Shown here piece by piece: positions 43,962 to 54,103 of a DNA stretch of 64,000 nt (position 1 is its first letter; the number at the start of each line of letters is the position of its first letter). The translations under genes and the position numbers were made by a program. The DNA is from Cercophora sp. LCS_1. Taxonomy: Eukaryota > Ascomycota > Sordariomycetes > Sordariales > Lasiosphaeriaceae. The stretch covers positions 496,001 through 560,000 of the forward strand of contig JAPZLL010000019.1 in NCBI GenBank assembly GCA_036250225.1. The letters are read 5' to 3'. The notes beneath the pieces were generated by a model that saw only the letters and a list, made by a program, of their open reading frames with translations, was not told the DNA's origin and made no database searches.

Positions 43962-46900
43962 ATGGATCGGCTCACACGGAAAGATAGCGGCGATGGCCTG
44001 CCGCTGTACCATTCCAACCCCCAAGATGGAAAACTCGCGCCCCCCGAGCATCCCGAGCGGTCGCGGTCGAAACCCCCTGGGCATCAGCGGACGACGTCGG
44101 CGCAGTCCAGAGTACGTGTTCACTGCTAGTAGTATGCGCGGGAACGGAGGCAAACTAACACCTAAAAAAGAGCGTCGCCGACCGATACTCGTTTATGACG
44201 CCAGCCGAGGTGGCCACGAGTCTGCAAACCTCCCTCACTCATGGATTGACGCCCGCCGAGGCCCTCTCCAGGTTACGCGATGTCGGCCCTAACGAAATCC
44301 CCCACGACGAGCCCGAGCCATTATGGCTGCGATTCATTAAGCAATTTCAAGAACCGCTGATCGTCCTCCTTCTCGTATCGGCTGGCGCATCGGTGGTGGT
44401 CGGAAACATGGACGACGCTGTCAGCATTGCCGTGGCAGTTACAATTGTCGTCAGTGTGGGCTTTGTGCAGGAATACCGATCCGAAAAGTCGATCGAGGCT
44501 CTCAACCACCTCGTCCCCAACCATGCGCATCTCGTGCGCAAGCAAGAGAAGAAGCCCACCCAGGGCTCACGCACAAATTGGCCAGCAAATGGCGAGGAAA
44601 GCTCTGATCAAGAAGGAATGGATTCAGGGGTTGCTACCCCTGACGAAGAACTTTTGGGGGCGGCGTCATCTAAGGTGATGGCTGCGCAGCTGGTTCCAGG
44701 CGACCTTGTACTGTTCACAACGGGCGACCGCATCCCTGCCGACATTCGGGTTACCAAGGCCGCAGATCTGACGATTGACGCGTCCAACCTCACAGGGGAG
44801 AACGAACCCGTCAGGGTCATGGCGGATGCGCGTGCGCGGAGAGTTCTCTCGCCACTTCCCAGCCCCGGAGCTGCCACTCTGCAACTCCCTAGCCCGTCTT
44901 TCGCGGCCTCCCTCAGTGGGGCACCACCACCAAGTGATGACAAGAGCGACGGGACAAACGTTGCGTACATGGGTACACTGGTGAAATCCGGACACGGCCA
45001 AGGCATTGTTTTTGCAACTGGTGGTAACACCCAGTTTGGCACCATTGCTACTAGCGTGTCCGGGACTGAAAGCCCCCGATCACCTCTCCAGCTTTCCATG
45101 GATGAGCTCGGAACACAGCTTAGCAAGATGTCTTTCGTTGTCATCGGCCTCATCTCCCTTATCGGCTGGCTTCAGGGAAAGAAGCTGTTGGAGATTTTCA
45201 CCATTTCAATATCTTTGGCTGTGGCCGCTATTCCTGAAGGGCTACCGATTATTGTCACTGTTACTCTCGCCCTTGGCGTTCACCGAATGGCAAGACACAA
45301 TGCCATCGTCCGTAAGATGCCCAAGGTTGAGACTTTAGGGTCCGTCAATGTAGTATGCACAGACAAAACCGGTATGTGACAGGCGCCACACTTGACGGAC
45401 AGCCTACTGACTACCGCTAGGTACACTCACCATGAACCACATGACCACAGCAAAGATGTGGTTTTTCGGCGCTGACAACGCTTTCGATGTGGATTCTGAT
45501 GACGAAGCTACGGAGTCGAAACCGGACCCTGCCACGCGGAGGATAATGCGTATCGGAAACATTGCAAATAATGCACGTCTGGCTCGACAGTATACTGACA
45601 ATGGAGCGGCCGCTAGAGCTGTCCTTTCCTCCACTCAGGGCAGGGGGCAGACATCGACATATACTCGCTGGGTGGGTCAGCCCACTGATGTCGCCATGTT
45701 GGATCTCCTCGACCGGTTCAAGGAGTACGACGTTCGCGACTCCATTGGGCCGCGAAGCACCGAAACCCCCTTTAGTTCTGAGCGCAAGTGGATGGGAGTC
45801 ACGATTGGGTCTGAGGGTAGTAAGCATGATAAGGAGTTTGCTTACGCCAAAGGTGCCATCGACAAGATTCTCGACATGTGCGATACGTACCTCACCAAAG
45901 AAGGCCGAGAATTCGTCATGGACTCGAACCGCCGAGCTGAGGCTTTGCAAGCGGCAGAGGACATGGCATCCAAGGGCCTGCGTGTTCTGGCATTTGCAAG
46001 CGGTGCTGTTAGCAGAACTTCGAGGAACAGGCCCAGTGCGCGCAGAGACGGATCGGAGAGCCCGAACCCCGGAAACGTTGAGGATCTGTACAAGGGCCTT
46101 ACTTTTGCTGGTCTAGTGGGAATGAGCGATCCGCCCCGTCCTGGCGTCGGACGCTCCATCCGAAGACTGATGCGTGGTCGTGTCAAGGTTATCATGATCA
46201 CGGGAGACTCGGAGACTACAGCATTGGCAATCGGAAAACAGTTGGGCATGGCCATTGCGGTGCCCTCGGAACACGCGGCCAACCAGATCAGCGTTCGGCC
46301 TGTGCTTCGAGGCGACGAGATTGATGCAATGTCGGACGAGGAACTGGCTCAAGCCATGGATCATACCACCATCTTTGCCCGGACAAACCCGGACCACAAG
46401 ATGAAGATCATCAGGGCACTCCAATCCCGCGGCGATATTGTCGCTATGACGGGCGATGGGGTGAACGATGCACCTGCCTTGAAGAAGGCTGACATTGGTA
46501 TCGCCATGGGCATGCACGGGACCGATGTCGCAAAGGAGGCTGCAGACATGATCCTCACAGACGACGACTTTTCCACCATTCTCCACGCCATCGAGGAGGG
46601 CAAAGGTATCTTCAACAACATCCAGAATTTCCTGACATTCCAACTCAGTACCAGCGCGGCCGGGCTGTCGCTCGTCTTGCTCTGCACTTGTCTGGGGTTC
46701 AAGTCCCCTCTCAACGCCATGCAGATTCTCTGGATCAGTAAGTTCAAAGCGTCAAGTGTGTTGGCTGTTGCTAACAAACGCAGATATCATAATGGATGGC
46801 CCTCCGGCACAGTCTCTTGGCGTCGAGGCTGTTGACAAGGACGTCATGAACCGGCCTCCCCGAAGAAGGAACGATGCGGTTCTCACAAAGCCCCTTGTCA

Positions 46901-47322
46901 CACGGGTCCTCACCTCGGCCTTTATCATCATGGTTGGGACCATGTTGGTGTACAGACACGAAATGCTGGATGATGGAGAAGTGACACGACGCGACACGAC
47001 CATGACTTTCACCTGCTTTGTTCTCTTTGACATGTTCAACGCCCTGACCTGCCGCTCTGAGTCCAAGTCGGTACTTCGGGGAGAGGTTGGGCTTTTCTCG
47101 AATACCCTCTTTAACTGGGCCGTCTCGCTCAGTTTGGCGGGCCAACTGTTGGTCATCTACTTCCCGTGGCTCCAGGACGTCTTTCAGACTGAGGCCCTCA
47201 GTCTTCGTGACCTGATGTCTTTAGTCTTGATGTGTAGTAGCGTATTTTGGGCGGACGAGTTCAGGAAATGGTGGAATTATGGGCGGCGACGGGTTGGGGG
47301 TAATTACAGCCAGGCGGTCTAA
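43962..47322 (+). CDS. PMR1: Golgi Ca2+/Mn2+ P-type ATPase PMR1 (1068 aa)
   Basis: PMR1 (SPCA) pumps Ca2+ and Mn2+ into the Golgi for glycosylation and secretion. Exons 43962-44111, 44171-45371, 45421-46737 and 46784-47322 close in phase. The first exon adds 50 basic residues before SVADRYSFMTPAEVATSLQT. The cation-ATPase N-domain, PLIVLLLVSAGASVVVGNMD (membrane 1-2) and the actuator loop DASNLTGENEPV follow. TGEN instead of TGES agrees with yeast Pmr1 as I recall it. Membrane 4 has AAIPEGLPI with the ion-binding Glu. The phosphorylation site CTDKTGTLTM is split by an intron. MITGDSETT, MTGDGVNDAPALKKADIG and membrane 6 NIIMDGPPAQSLGVE (Asn and Asp ligands) complete the set. Disordered Ser-rich inserts lie near 150 and 230. 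COG4 follows on the same strand. Confidence 0.96.
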
Positions 47323-47765
47323 AGTGAGGGAGGTCCTCTGCGGCGTCTGGATATATGATTATGCTGTATTGTACTTTACCCCGTAGATATTATAGACACC
47401 AGGGGTAGACTCTGGTTTGCATGTGCATATCAAAACGAGAGCGATCAATGGTTGCACAGTTGGTTTTTTTTTTTTTTACCGTTGTGTTGATGCCCCTTTT
47501 TAGCTTTGTCACCGTTGAATGTACCCGCGTACCAGCCAGCGCGGCCCCTGCCGCAGTTAGCGGGGCACCACTTTGATCGGTGGGAAGCTCTCCCGTGCCA
47601 CCACATTCAACGACCAGGGCTCGAGCTTCCTTATATGCCACCTCAACGTCCAAACCCAAACAAAAAAAAACCACGCTGCTTCGGTGCTTTCCATAGACTT
47701 CCTACCAGAACGGCGCGCGCAAAGCAGCGATGCACCGCCCCGACCGCCCCGACACCTAGAAACAA
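47323..47765. other. intergenic PMR1-COG4
   Basis: This short gap holds the PMR1 3' region, a T14 tract at 47464-47477 and the COG4 leader, which includes an A9 run near 47661. No gene is seen. Confidence 0.6.
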
Positions 47766-50327
47766 ATGTCGCCCCTCAATGGCGCTGCCATCCCCTCCAA
47801 GATGCCCGTCTCAACTACTCCCACCCGGCGCATCAGCATCAGCGTCACCAACACCTCGATAGGCCTGCCCACGCCCAGAACACCACATCCAAAAATACCA
47901 CAAGAAAATGACGATCCGTCCTCCCTCCTCCTCGAAGCTTCATCCCCCGCTGAAGTCCGCGCCGCCCTAGCGGCCCTCCACGCCCGTGAATCGACCGTCG
48001 TCTCCCGCCTCGATAATCTTCTCTCCTCCCAGTCCGATATCTCCCGCTCCCTCGCCCGTCTTGATAATCTCCGTGCTGGTTTAGGCGCACAGGTCATTGC
48101 CGCACGCGGCGTCGGCACGACGATGCTCGCTGGCGCGGCTGACACGGCGGCGCATCTGTCGGGGAGAGTCCGCGCGCTAGACCTGGAGAAGAGGAGGGTG
48201 GAGGATACGCTGCGGGTTGTCGAGCAGGTTGCTGAGTTGAAGGCGTGCGTAGCTGGTGTGGTGGGGAGTATGGGGGCGCCGCAGGACTGGGAGGCTGCGG
48301 CGGGGTATTTGGCAAGGGCGGCGAGCGTGCCGGATGAGATTGTGAGGGGTGGGTTTGCGGCGAGCGTGGTTCCGACCGTTGAGGTGCCTGATGCGCCGTG
48401 GGTTACGCTTGAGGCGGCGAGGGAGAGCTTGTGTAAGCTGTTTCTGAGGGAGTTTGAGAAGGCGGCTGCGGAGGGGGACGGAGCCAGGGTGACGAGGTTC
48501 TTTAAGCTGTTTCCGTTGATTGGGCGGAGTGAGGCGGGTTTGGATGTCTATGGACGTTATGTGTGTAGGGGTGTGGCGGAACGGGCGAGGGCTATGTTGA
48601 AGGAGGGCGGACGGAGGGATGGGTTTTTCTATGTGGGTGCTTTGACGAAGTTGTTTGAGCATGTTGCTGAGATTGTGGATGGGCATGGGAGTGTGGTCGA
48701 GAGACATTATGGTGCGGGCAGGATGGGGAAGGTGATTGAGAGGTTGCAGATGGAGGCGGATGTGCAGGGTGGGATCATATTGGACTCGTGGAGCGATGAA
48801 AGGTGTGTTGACAGGAGGTTGACGGACGTCAAAAGTTATCCATTCTCGTTCCTGGTTCAGAGTTTCTTGCCGCAGCAGAGAGGCTTTGGAGGGACGCCCA
48901 GAGTCAACTCGCCTGCTATTGGCAGTCAGACCAATGATCCGCGGAGGAGCGAGGATGAGGGCGTGGATATGAGGGAAGTGGATGCCTTACTGAGAGAGAT
49001 TGCTCTCATGCTTGAGAAGTGGTCTATCTACACAAGGTTTCTTGCTCGGAAGTGCAGGGTAGGTCAACCTAGGTTTGTGAGGGACTGAGCGCTGACTTGT
49101 TAGGAACCTGACACGCCTGAAGACGCGCCCTTGATAATGCCCGAGGTGCTGGAAAAGTCCAATATGAGCAGAAAAGTCACATCAAAGCTCATGGTACCCT
49201 ACAAGGAGCTCTCGACGTTCTTCTTCAGGCGATCAGTGGAAAAGGCTTTCCAGATGGACGAGTCCCCGAGCGGTTTGTCCCTGAACATGAACAGGACAAT
49301 CGACAGCAACCCTCCATACATAATCTCAGCCGTTGACGTCGTCATGTATATCGTCAATGAGGTTATCCGAAGAACCATATCTACCGCCCAGCGAAGCGCC
49401 ATCGATAGCGCTATCCCCACCATTGCGAGTCTCCTCGGCTCCGATTTTGTCGGCATGATCCAGCGCAAAATGCGTGACGACGCCTACCCCAAACCACTAG
49501 TGCAGGGTGGCTTCCCACCAGAAGACAGAATCATCGCATTTATCATCTTGATAAACAGCCTCGACATATCCAACGAATACCTAGCCCGCATTATATCAGG
49601 TGTTTTGGGCTCGCCCGAAGGCGAGTTCGAAGCCGGTAAAGCCCCAGCAGTGCCGACAATACCACCTTCCTCACCTCTTCACGACGCCTTCCCCTTCAAG
49701 AACGACCTCCGAGACGTGGTCACCCGTCTCACAAACCTCAACAACTCCTTTACCTCTAAAACTACCGAGCTCCTCAACGAAGGCCTAGCAGTCCTCTTCA
49801 ACCAAGTTATCAAACCCCGACTACGCCCTGTCTTGACCGACACATTCCGCGACGCTGACTATGGCCTCACGGAGGAAGAACTCGCCGAAGTAGCCGCCCA
49901 GAACGACGAGACAGAGGACGATATCGTCGAGCACGTAGCGCGAACCTTTGAGACCAGATGGGAGGCACTGATGAAACCTATCGGGCGACTCATGACACCT
50001 CGCACATTTACCCATGTGCTCGACGTCACAGCACGGTATCTCGCGCGTGTGCTGGAGAAGAGGGTATGGGGTTATGCTGGAGGCAAGGCGAGTCCATACG
50101 GGGCTATCCGCATGGAGAGAGACTTTGGGGCGATTGCGGGCATTGTGAGCAGGGGTAACTACGCGGTAAGAGAGGTCTTTGGAAAGACGACTCAGATCTT
50201 GATGGTGGCGAATATGGAAGAGGAGGAGTGGGATGAGTTGACGGCCAGTGAGGATGGGGAGGACGGGATGTTATGGGTGTTGAATGAGGACGAGAGGAAG
50301 AAGGCCAGGACCATTGTGAGGCTGTGA
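47766..50327 (+). CDS. COG4: conserved oligomeric Golgi complex subunit COG4 (838 aa)
   Basis: COG4 is part of lobe A of the COG tether, which returns Golgi enzymes by retrograde vesicle traffic and contacts SNAREs and SM proteins. Exons 47766-49058 and 49104-50327 join in phase. The first 45 residues are Ser/Thr/Pro rich. A coiled-coil part (about 55-170; LAALHARESTVVSRLDNLLS and the VRALDLEKRRVEDTLRVVEQ helix) is followed by the helical COG4 domain (FLREFEKAAAEGDGARVTRF, VYGRYVCRGVAERARAML, VVERHYGAGRMGKVIERLQ). The second half carries VPYKELSTFFFRRSVEKAFQ and the C-terminal helical bundle ending ASEDGEDGMLWVLNEDER. A second ATG 12 codons in is an alternative start. The third-base bias is strong, so many shadow ORFs overlap. 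Confidence 0.93.
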
Positions 50328-50726
50328 GGGTCATTTAGAGGATACATAAAATTTCCTGGGTATTTCCACGGCGAAATCCAAGATTTGGAACTATTCGTCT
50401 TATTGTGGCGCTGGCGTTGTGACCCAATGTCTCGTTCCGATATCTGCAGGTATTTAAAAGCCACGTAGGTCTTTCGACGTCGGTGCAGCGACATCTAATA
50501 AACCAGTGAACACAATAAGTCGCCGGGTGTGGTCGCTCGTGTTGGTATCTAGTGAACGCCGTCATGGCGGTCCAGATCCATCTTAACTGTGCCGCCCCAG
50601 AGAAGACGACGAGCTTGTCTCAGGATGCCCCTCACCCTGCCCCTCCTCACCTCGTCGTTCACCTGCCTACAACCCAAACCACTCAACATACCTCCACAAT
50701 ATCCTTTCCAAATCCATAAAGTCAAA
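50328..50726. other. intergenic COG4-PSI gene
   Basis: No gene. The last 100 bases are open in frame with the next gene (from 50589 or 50625), but those residues do not look like the family. Confidence 0.5.
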
Positions 50727-51249
50727 ATGAATGCAACCGGCGATTACCCCGACGAACTCCTCCTTCGATGCTGGAAACAACAGTTCTGCGGCGGTTGTCT
50801 CAACCAAACCCAATGCAGCTGGTGTCCCTTTGTGAGTTCGACACATCCATGTCGACGAGAACAGGTATTGACGGTGATAGACCCAATCCTGCGTTCCAAA
50901 CCTCTACTCGATCCAATTGCTTGCGCCAGCTTACGATGAGGATATCTGCCCGCATTGGGCCGAACGGTGGGAGATCCGGACACACCCCTTTGGATGCCAA
51001 GTGTCGACTATCACTAGCCTCACCGGCCTTATCTCCATCATGTCTACCCTCTTGGTGGTTCTGCTCGTCTGGCTTCTTACAATCGGTATCCGACGATTAC
51101 GGAAATTCAACGGGAGGCAGGAGCCGGGGTGGTGGAAGGTCTGGCTACCCCTTCCAGAAGGGATCCTAGGATACAGCTGGATGTTCTGGCGATGGAGTGA
51201 CAAGAACAACACTTCACGCGAGCAGGAACCTCTTTTAGCAGGGCCATGA
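50727..51249 (+). CDS. PSI-domain single-pass membrane protein (157 aa)
   Basis: Exons 50727-50831 and 50881-51249 join in phase and restore a Cys-rich PSI (plexin-semaphorin-integrin) domain: LRCWKQQFCGGCLNQTQCSW, CPFTQSCVPN and later DICPHWAERWEIRTHPFGCQ. Eight Cys could give four disulphides. One membrane helix follows (GLISIMSTLLVVLLVWLLTI), then a basic and aromatic cytoplasmic part (RRLRKFNGRQEPGWWKVWLP) ending in acidic EQEPLLAGP, whose EQEPLL is a possible dileucine sorting signal. Such short PSI proteins occur in many ascomycetes; their function is unknown to me. The start at MNATGDY was chosen because the Cys motif follows closely. A longer start at 50625 is possible and would add a hydrophobic stretch. 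It converges with the next gene, with only 39 bases between stops. Confidence 0.8.
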
Positions 51250-51288
51250 AGGCTGATTTTTAATTTCCTACATCTCTACGATTACCTC

Positions 51289-51585
51289 TCACCCCGAGCT
51301 TACAGGGGGAATGATGGCGACCTCGTCACCTTCCTGTATGGTAACCTCATCATCGCCTGTCTCTCCGGCTTCGATGTCTGGCACGTCCACGTAGGTCAGG
51401 TTCACGGTCACAAGACTGTTGTCTAATACATGCTCCTTGATACCCTTGTACCGCTCCTCGAGCGTCGCGAAGAGCTTGCTCACGGGCAGCGGGGCCGGCA
51501 GGGCTTCTACATTTTTGGACGTGTAGGAGCCCGCGCTGGCAAAGTAGAGAATGTTGAAGTGACCTTTTGGCGGCTTGGTAGACAT
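51289..51585 (-). CDS. cnxG: molybdopterin synthase small subunit, MoaD/MOCS2A-like (98 aa)
   Basis: This ubiquitin-fold protein carries the thiocarboxylate sulphur used to make molybdopterin for nitrate reductase and other Mo enzymes. A single exon encodes FNILYFASAGSYTSKNVEAL, the central LPVSKLFATLEERYKGIKEH helix, VTVNLTYVDVPD and the closing EGDEVAIIPPVSSG. Length and pattern fit the MoaD/MOCS2A family. The family normally ends in Gly-Gly, whose last residue is adenylated and sulphurated. Here the penultimate residue is Ser. The terminal Gly is kept, so activity is still plausible, and some fungal homologues may share this. The symbol follows Aspergillus cnxG. Confidence 0.9.
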   Translation of the reverse strand: MSTKPPKGHFNILYFASAGSYTSKNVEALPAPLPVSKLFATLEERYKGIKEHVLDNSLVTVNLTYVDVPDIEAGETGDDEVTIQEGDEVAIIPPVSSG

Positions 51586-52263
51586 TGTGACCTAGACTTT
51601 TGCAGTTGTTAGCTTTCCGTGATAGGGCAGCGAGTGAAGCAAATATGAGGGAATGAGTTGAGTGGAGTCAGAGATCTTGGTGATTATGGTAGACATCATG
51701 GAATTCAGATGTAAGTGCAAATACGGTTTGTGCATCATCCACAAAGAAGAAAAATGTGAGGGTTGGAGTAATAACTTACAATTGTGATTGTCGCCGTAGC
51801 TGATGGTTTGGAATGGGATTTCCGGTGACGGAGACAGAAAAAAAGGCTCACGAGCTGGTGGATTAGTGGTCGTCACGTGGCTGCCGGTAACCTCGGCGGC
51901 CCAAAGGCTAAGGAGGCGAAAAAGACACTTGTCTGTCCCTCCATATTGAAGAATGCCCTGAGTTGGGCACGAAGCCTCCAGTCGACTTTCCAGAAGTCGT
52001 CTGGTGAAGAAGGAAGATTGTAAAATGTCTGCGGCGCCGAGTTTTATCCTCCAGCGCATGGGCCACTTCAAGCTTCAAGGAACCCGCAGTGGGGCACTGA
52101 GGACCCTGATGGCCCGGAGCTCGACCCGGCGGGCATCAAGTTTAGGGCCTGAACTTCAGGCTTCAGGACGGGGAGGGGAAATTGATGAATGTCCCATACA
52201 CTTGATGTCCATACACTTGAGGGTGAAAAATGCAGAATAGCGTCACTGGGTATCTAACAAAAC
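51586..52263. other. intergenic region
   Basis: About 680 bases between two minus-strand genes. No gene is recognised. It holds the promoter of the MoaD-like gene and the 3' region of the dynactin gene, with a CACGTGG motif near 51875. Confidence 0.5.
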
Positions 52264-53659
52264 TCAAGACAACCGAGCCATCTTTCCCTCGAGGTTCTTG
52301 ACCCAGCCCGACATCACTTCCATATTCTTCTCCATCGATGCATCGCCGTCTCGCATAGCCGACTCAACCTTCTCTAGGCCCTCCTTCCACTGCTGAATGT
52401 CACCAGCCATCTCGGACTGCTTTTTCTCCAACTGCGCTAATGTCTCAGATGCCGTGGCTGCGTCGGCATGGATCATCCGCAACGATCTCAGACGATCCAA
52501 CAAGGGAGGCAGCAAGGGCGTCAGGTTCTCGATCGTCGGGATTGTACCGTAGAGGGCATTGATTTTGGCCATCTGCTCCGAGTCCTCAGAAGAGGCATCG
52601 TCTCCAACGGGTGCTGCACCAGTCGAGGCAAGGGCCTCCTGAGCAGCCTTTGCATTACGACGGGCTTTCTCCAAACCTTCAGCCTCCTGTGTCAACGTCC
52701 GGACTCTTCGGCTGATGCTATCGAGAGAAGCAGTCGAAGCCTCGGACAGGGTGGAAATTTGCTTGTGCAAAGTCTCCAGAAGGGGAATGATGGCTCGAGG
52801 CAGACCATTGGAGTCAAATTCGGGCATGGCCGCCGAACCGACGCCAAGTGCCTTCTCCAATAGGAGGAGCCGCTGGTCGAAATCGGCTGCCTTTGCCAGG
52901 GCATGTGTTTGTTCGTATGCTGGCGCATATGTGACTGTGTAGCTCGCGAGGCCTTCGGTAGCTTCGGCCGCCTGACCCTCAGCCCGCGGCGCCGTGCTTG
53001 CCGGGAGGGCAATGGACTTCGGCGCCAAGGATTCGTCAAGGCGCGAAATCTCATCCAGAGCCTGGCTCAAGGACTCGATCTCCTTGTCCTGATCCTCTTC
53101 TGCCCCTGATTTGCCAGCAGCTTTCTGTTTTCCGTACTCCTCTCTGGCCTCTTCAATCTCTCGCTTGAGACGCGCAAGTTTCCGGGCTAGATTGCCGCCA
53201 TCATCGTCGTCGCTGAGATCGCCCAGCTCTTCTGTCCCGTCTTCCAGAATACGGCGCCGTCGACTTGACGTCTTGTACGACTTTCGCTTTCCATCAACCC
53301 TGTCAGAAAAGTTCACATTGCTCGCATCCACTGCAGAGGGCAGGAAGCGAGCCCTTGCTTTCTCGACTTGTAGACGCGATCGCGAGACTCCCGTGTCGTC
53401 TTCGTCTTCCTCGTACTCGTTGTCGGAAGGGGATCGCACTGTTGTGGGCTTGGGTAACTGTTAGTCTGCGTTGCGCGCGGTATGAGAATCGAGACATACG
53501 GGTACAGTAGAGTTGTCGTCTGTTAGTTCTGGCGTTTCGTAGATATCTGGCGCCGAGTCCTAAATACGGGGGGTTAGCTGTTGGAGCTGCTTCCCAAACG
53601 GCGGGGCAAAGCAAGCTCACCAGATCTGGGAGCGCCGCGTATTTCCGATTCGAAGCCAT
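52264..53659 (-). CDS. DCTN2: dynactin subunit 2, p50/dynamitin (430 aa)
   Basis: Dynamitin builds the shoulder of dynactin, which links dynein to cargo and drives nuclear movement in hyphae. Exons 53621-53659, 53500-53559 and 52264-53457 close in phase. The two short first exons give MASNRKYAALPDL and DSAPDIYETPELTDDNSTVP, the conserved N-terminal peptide that packs on the Arp1 filament, then KPTTVRSPSDNEYEEDEDD. The rest is mostly coiled coil (ARKLARLKREIEEAREEYGK, EIESLSQALDEISRLDESL, DFDQRLLLLEKALGVG, and the C-terminal AQLEKKQSEMAGDIQQWKEG and GWVKNLEGKMARL). The length fits p50. A genome annotation missing the two tiny exons would lose the functional N-terminus. Confidence 0.93.
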
Positions 53660-54103
53660 TGATATGATATTGGGCACTTCCCAGCCTGGGGCTGTTCAGG
53701 GAAGCTTCCTTGGCTCTTTGTGGATCTGTGAAAGTGGTTTATTGTTTACGCAATGATTGTCCCAGTGAGCTTCCGCTGATCGTCTGGCGTTGGAGGTTGA
53801 CGCAGGAACTACAGGGGTCTGAGTGGGAGGTCCGGGCTTTGCCCCACTCAACGCGTCTCCCTCAGGTTGACCGCGTCAAGTTGTCTCACCACCTTCTAAC
53901 CTGGCGAAATCCAAGCAGTTCCAGTCGCTCGTTACTTCTCTTTGTTTCCTGCGGATATATATCATTGACTCTCATACGGTCCTAGGCTACCCCTATGGTG
54001 TTTTGCGCATTTCATCGAGTCTCAGCACCATCTGTCAGAGCTCAATTTCATCGCCACCAGGAAGCATATGCGGATCCGACCTGCCCACTACTAGGGCTTT
54101 GTC
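53660..54103. other. divergent intergenic region DCTN2-RTC4
   Basis: This 444-base gap is the shared promoter of two divergent genes. No gene or RNA is recognised. Confidence 0.55.
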
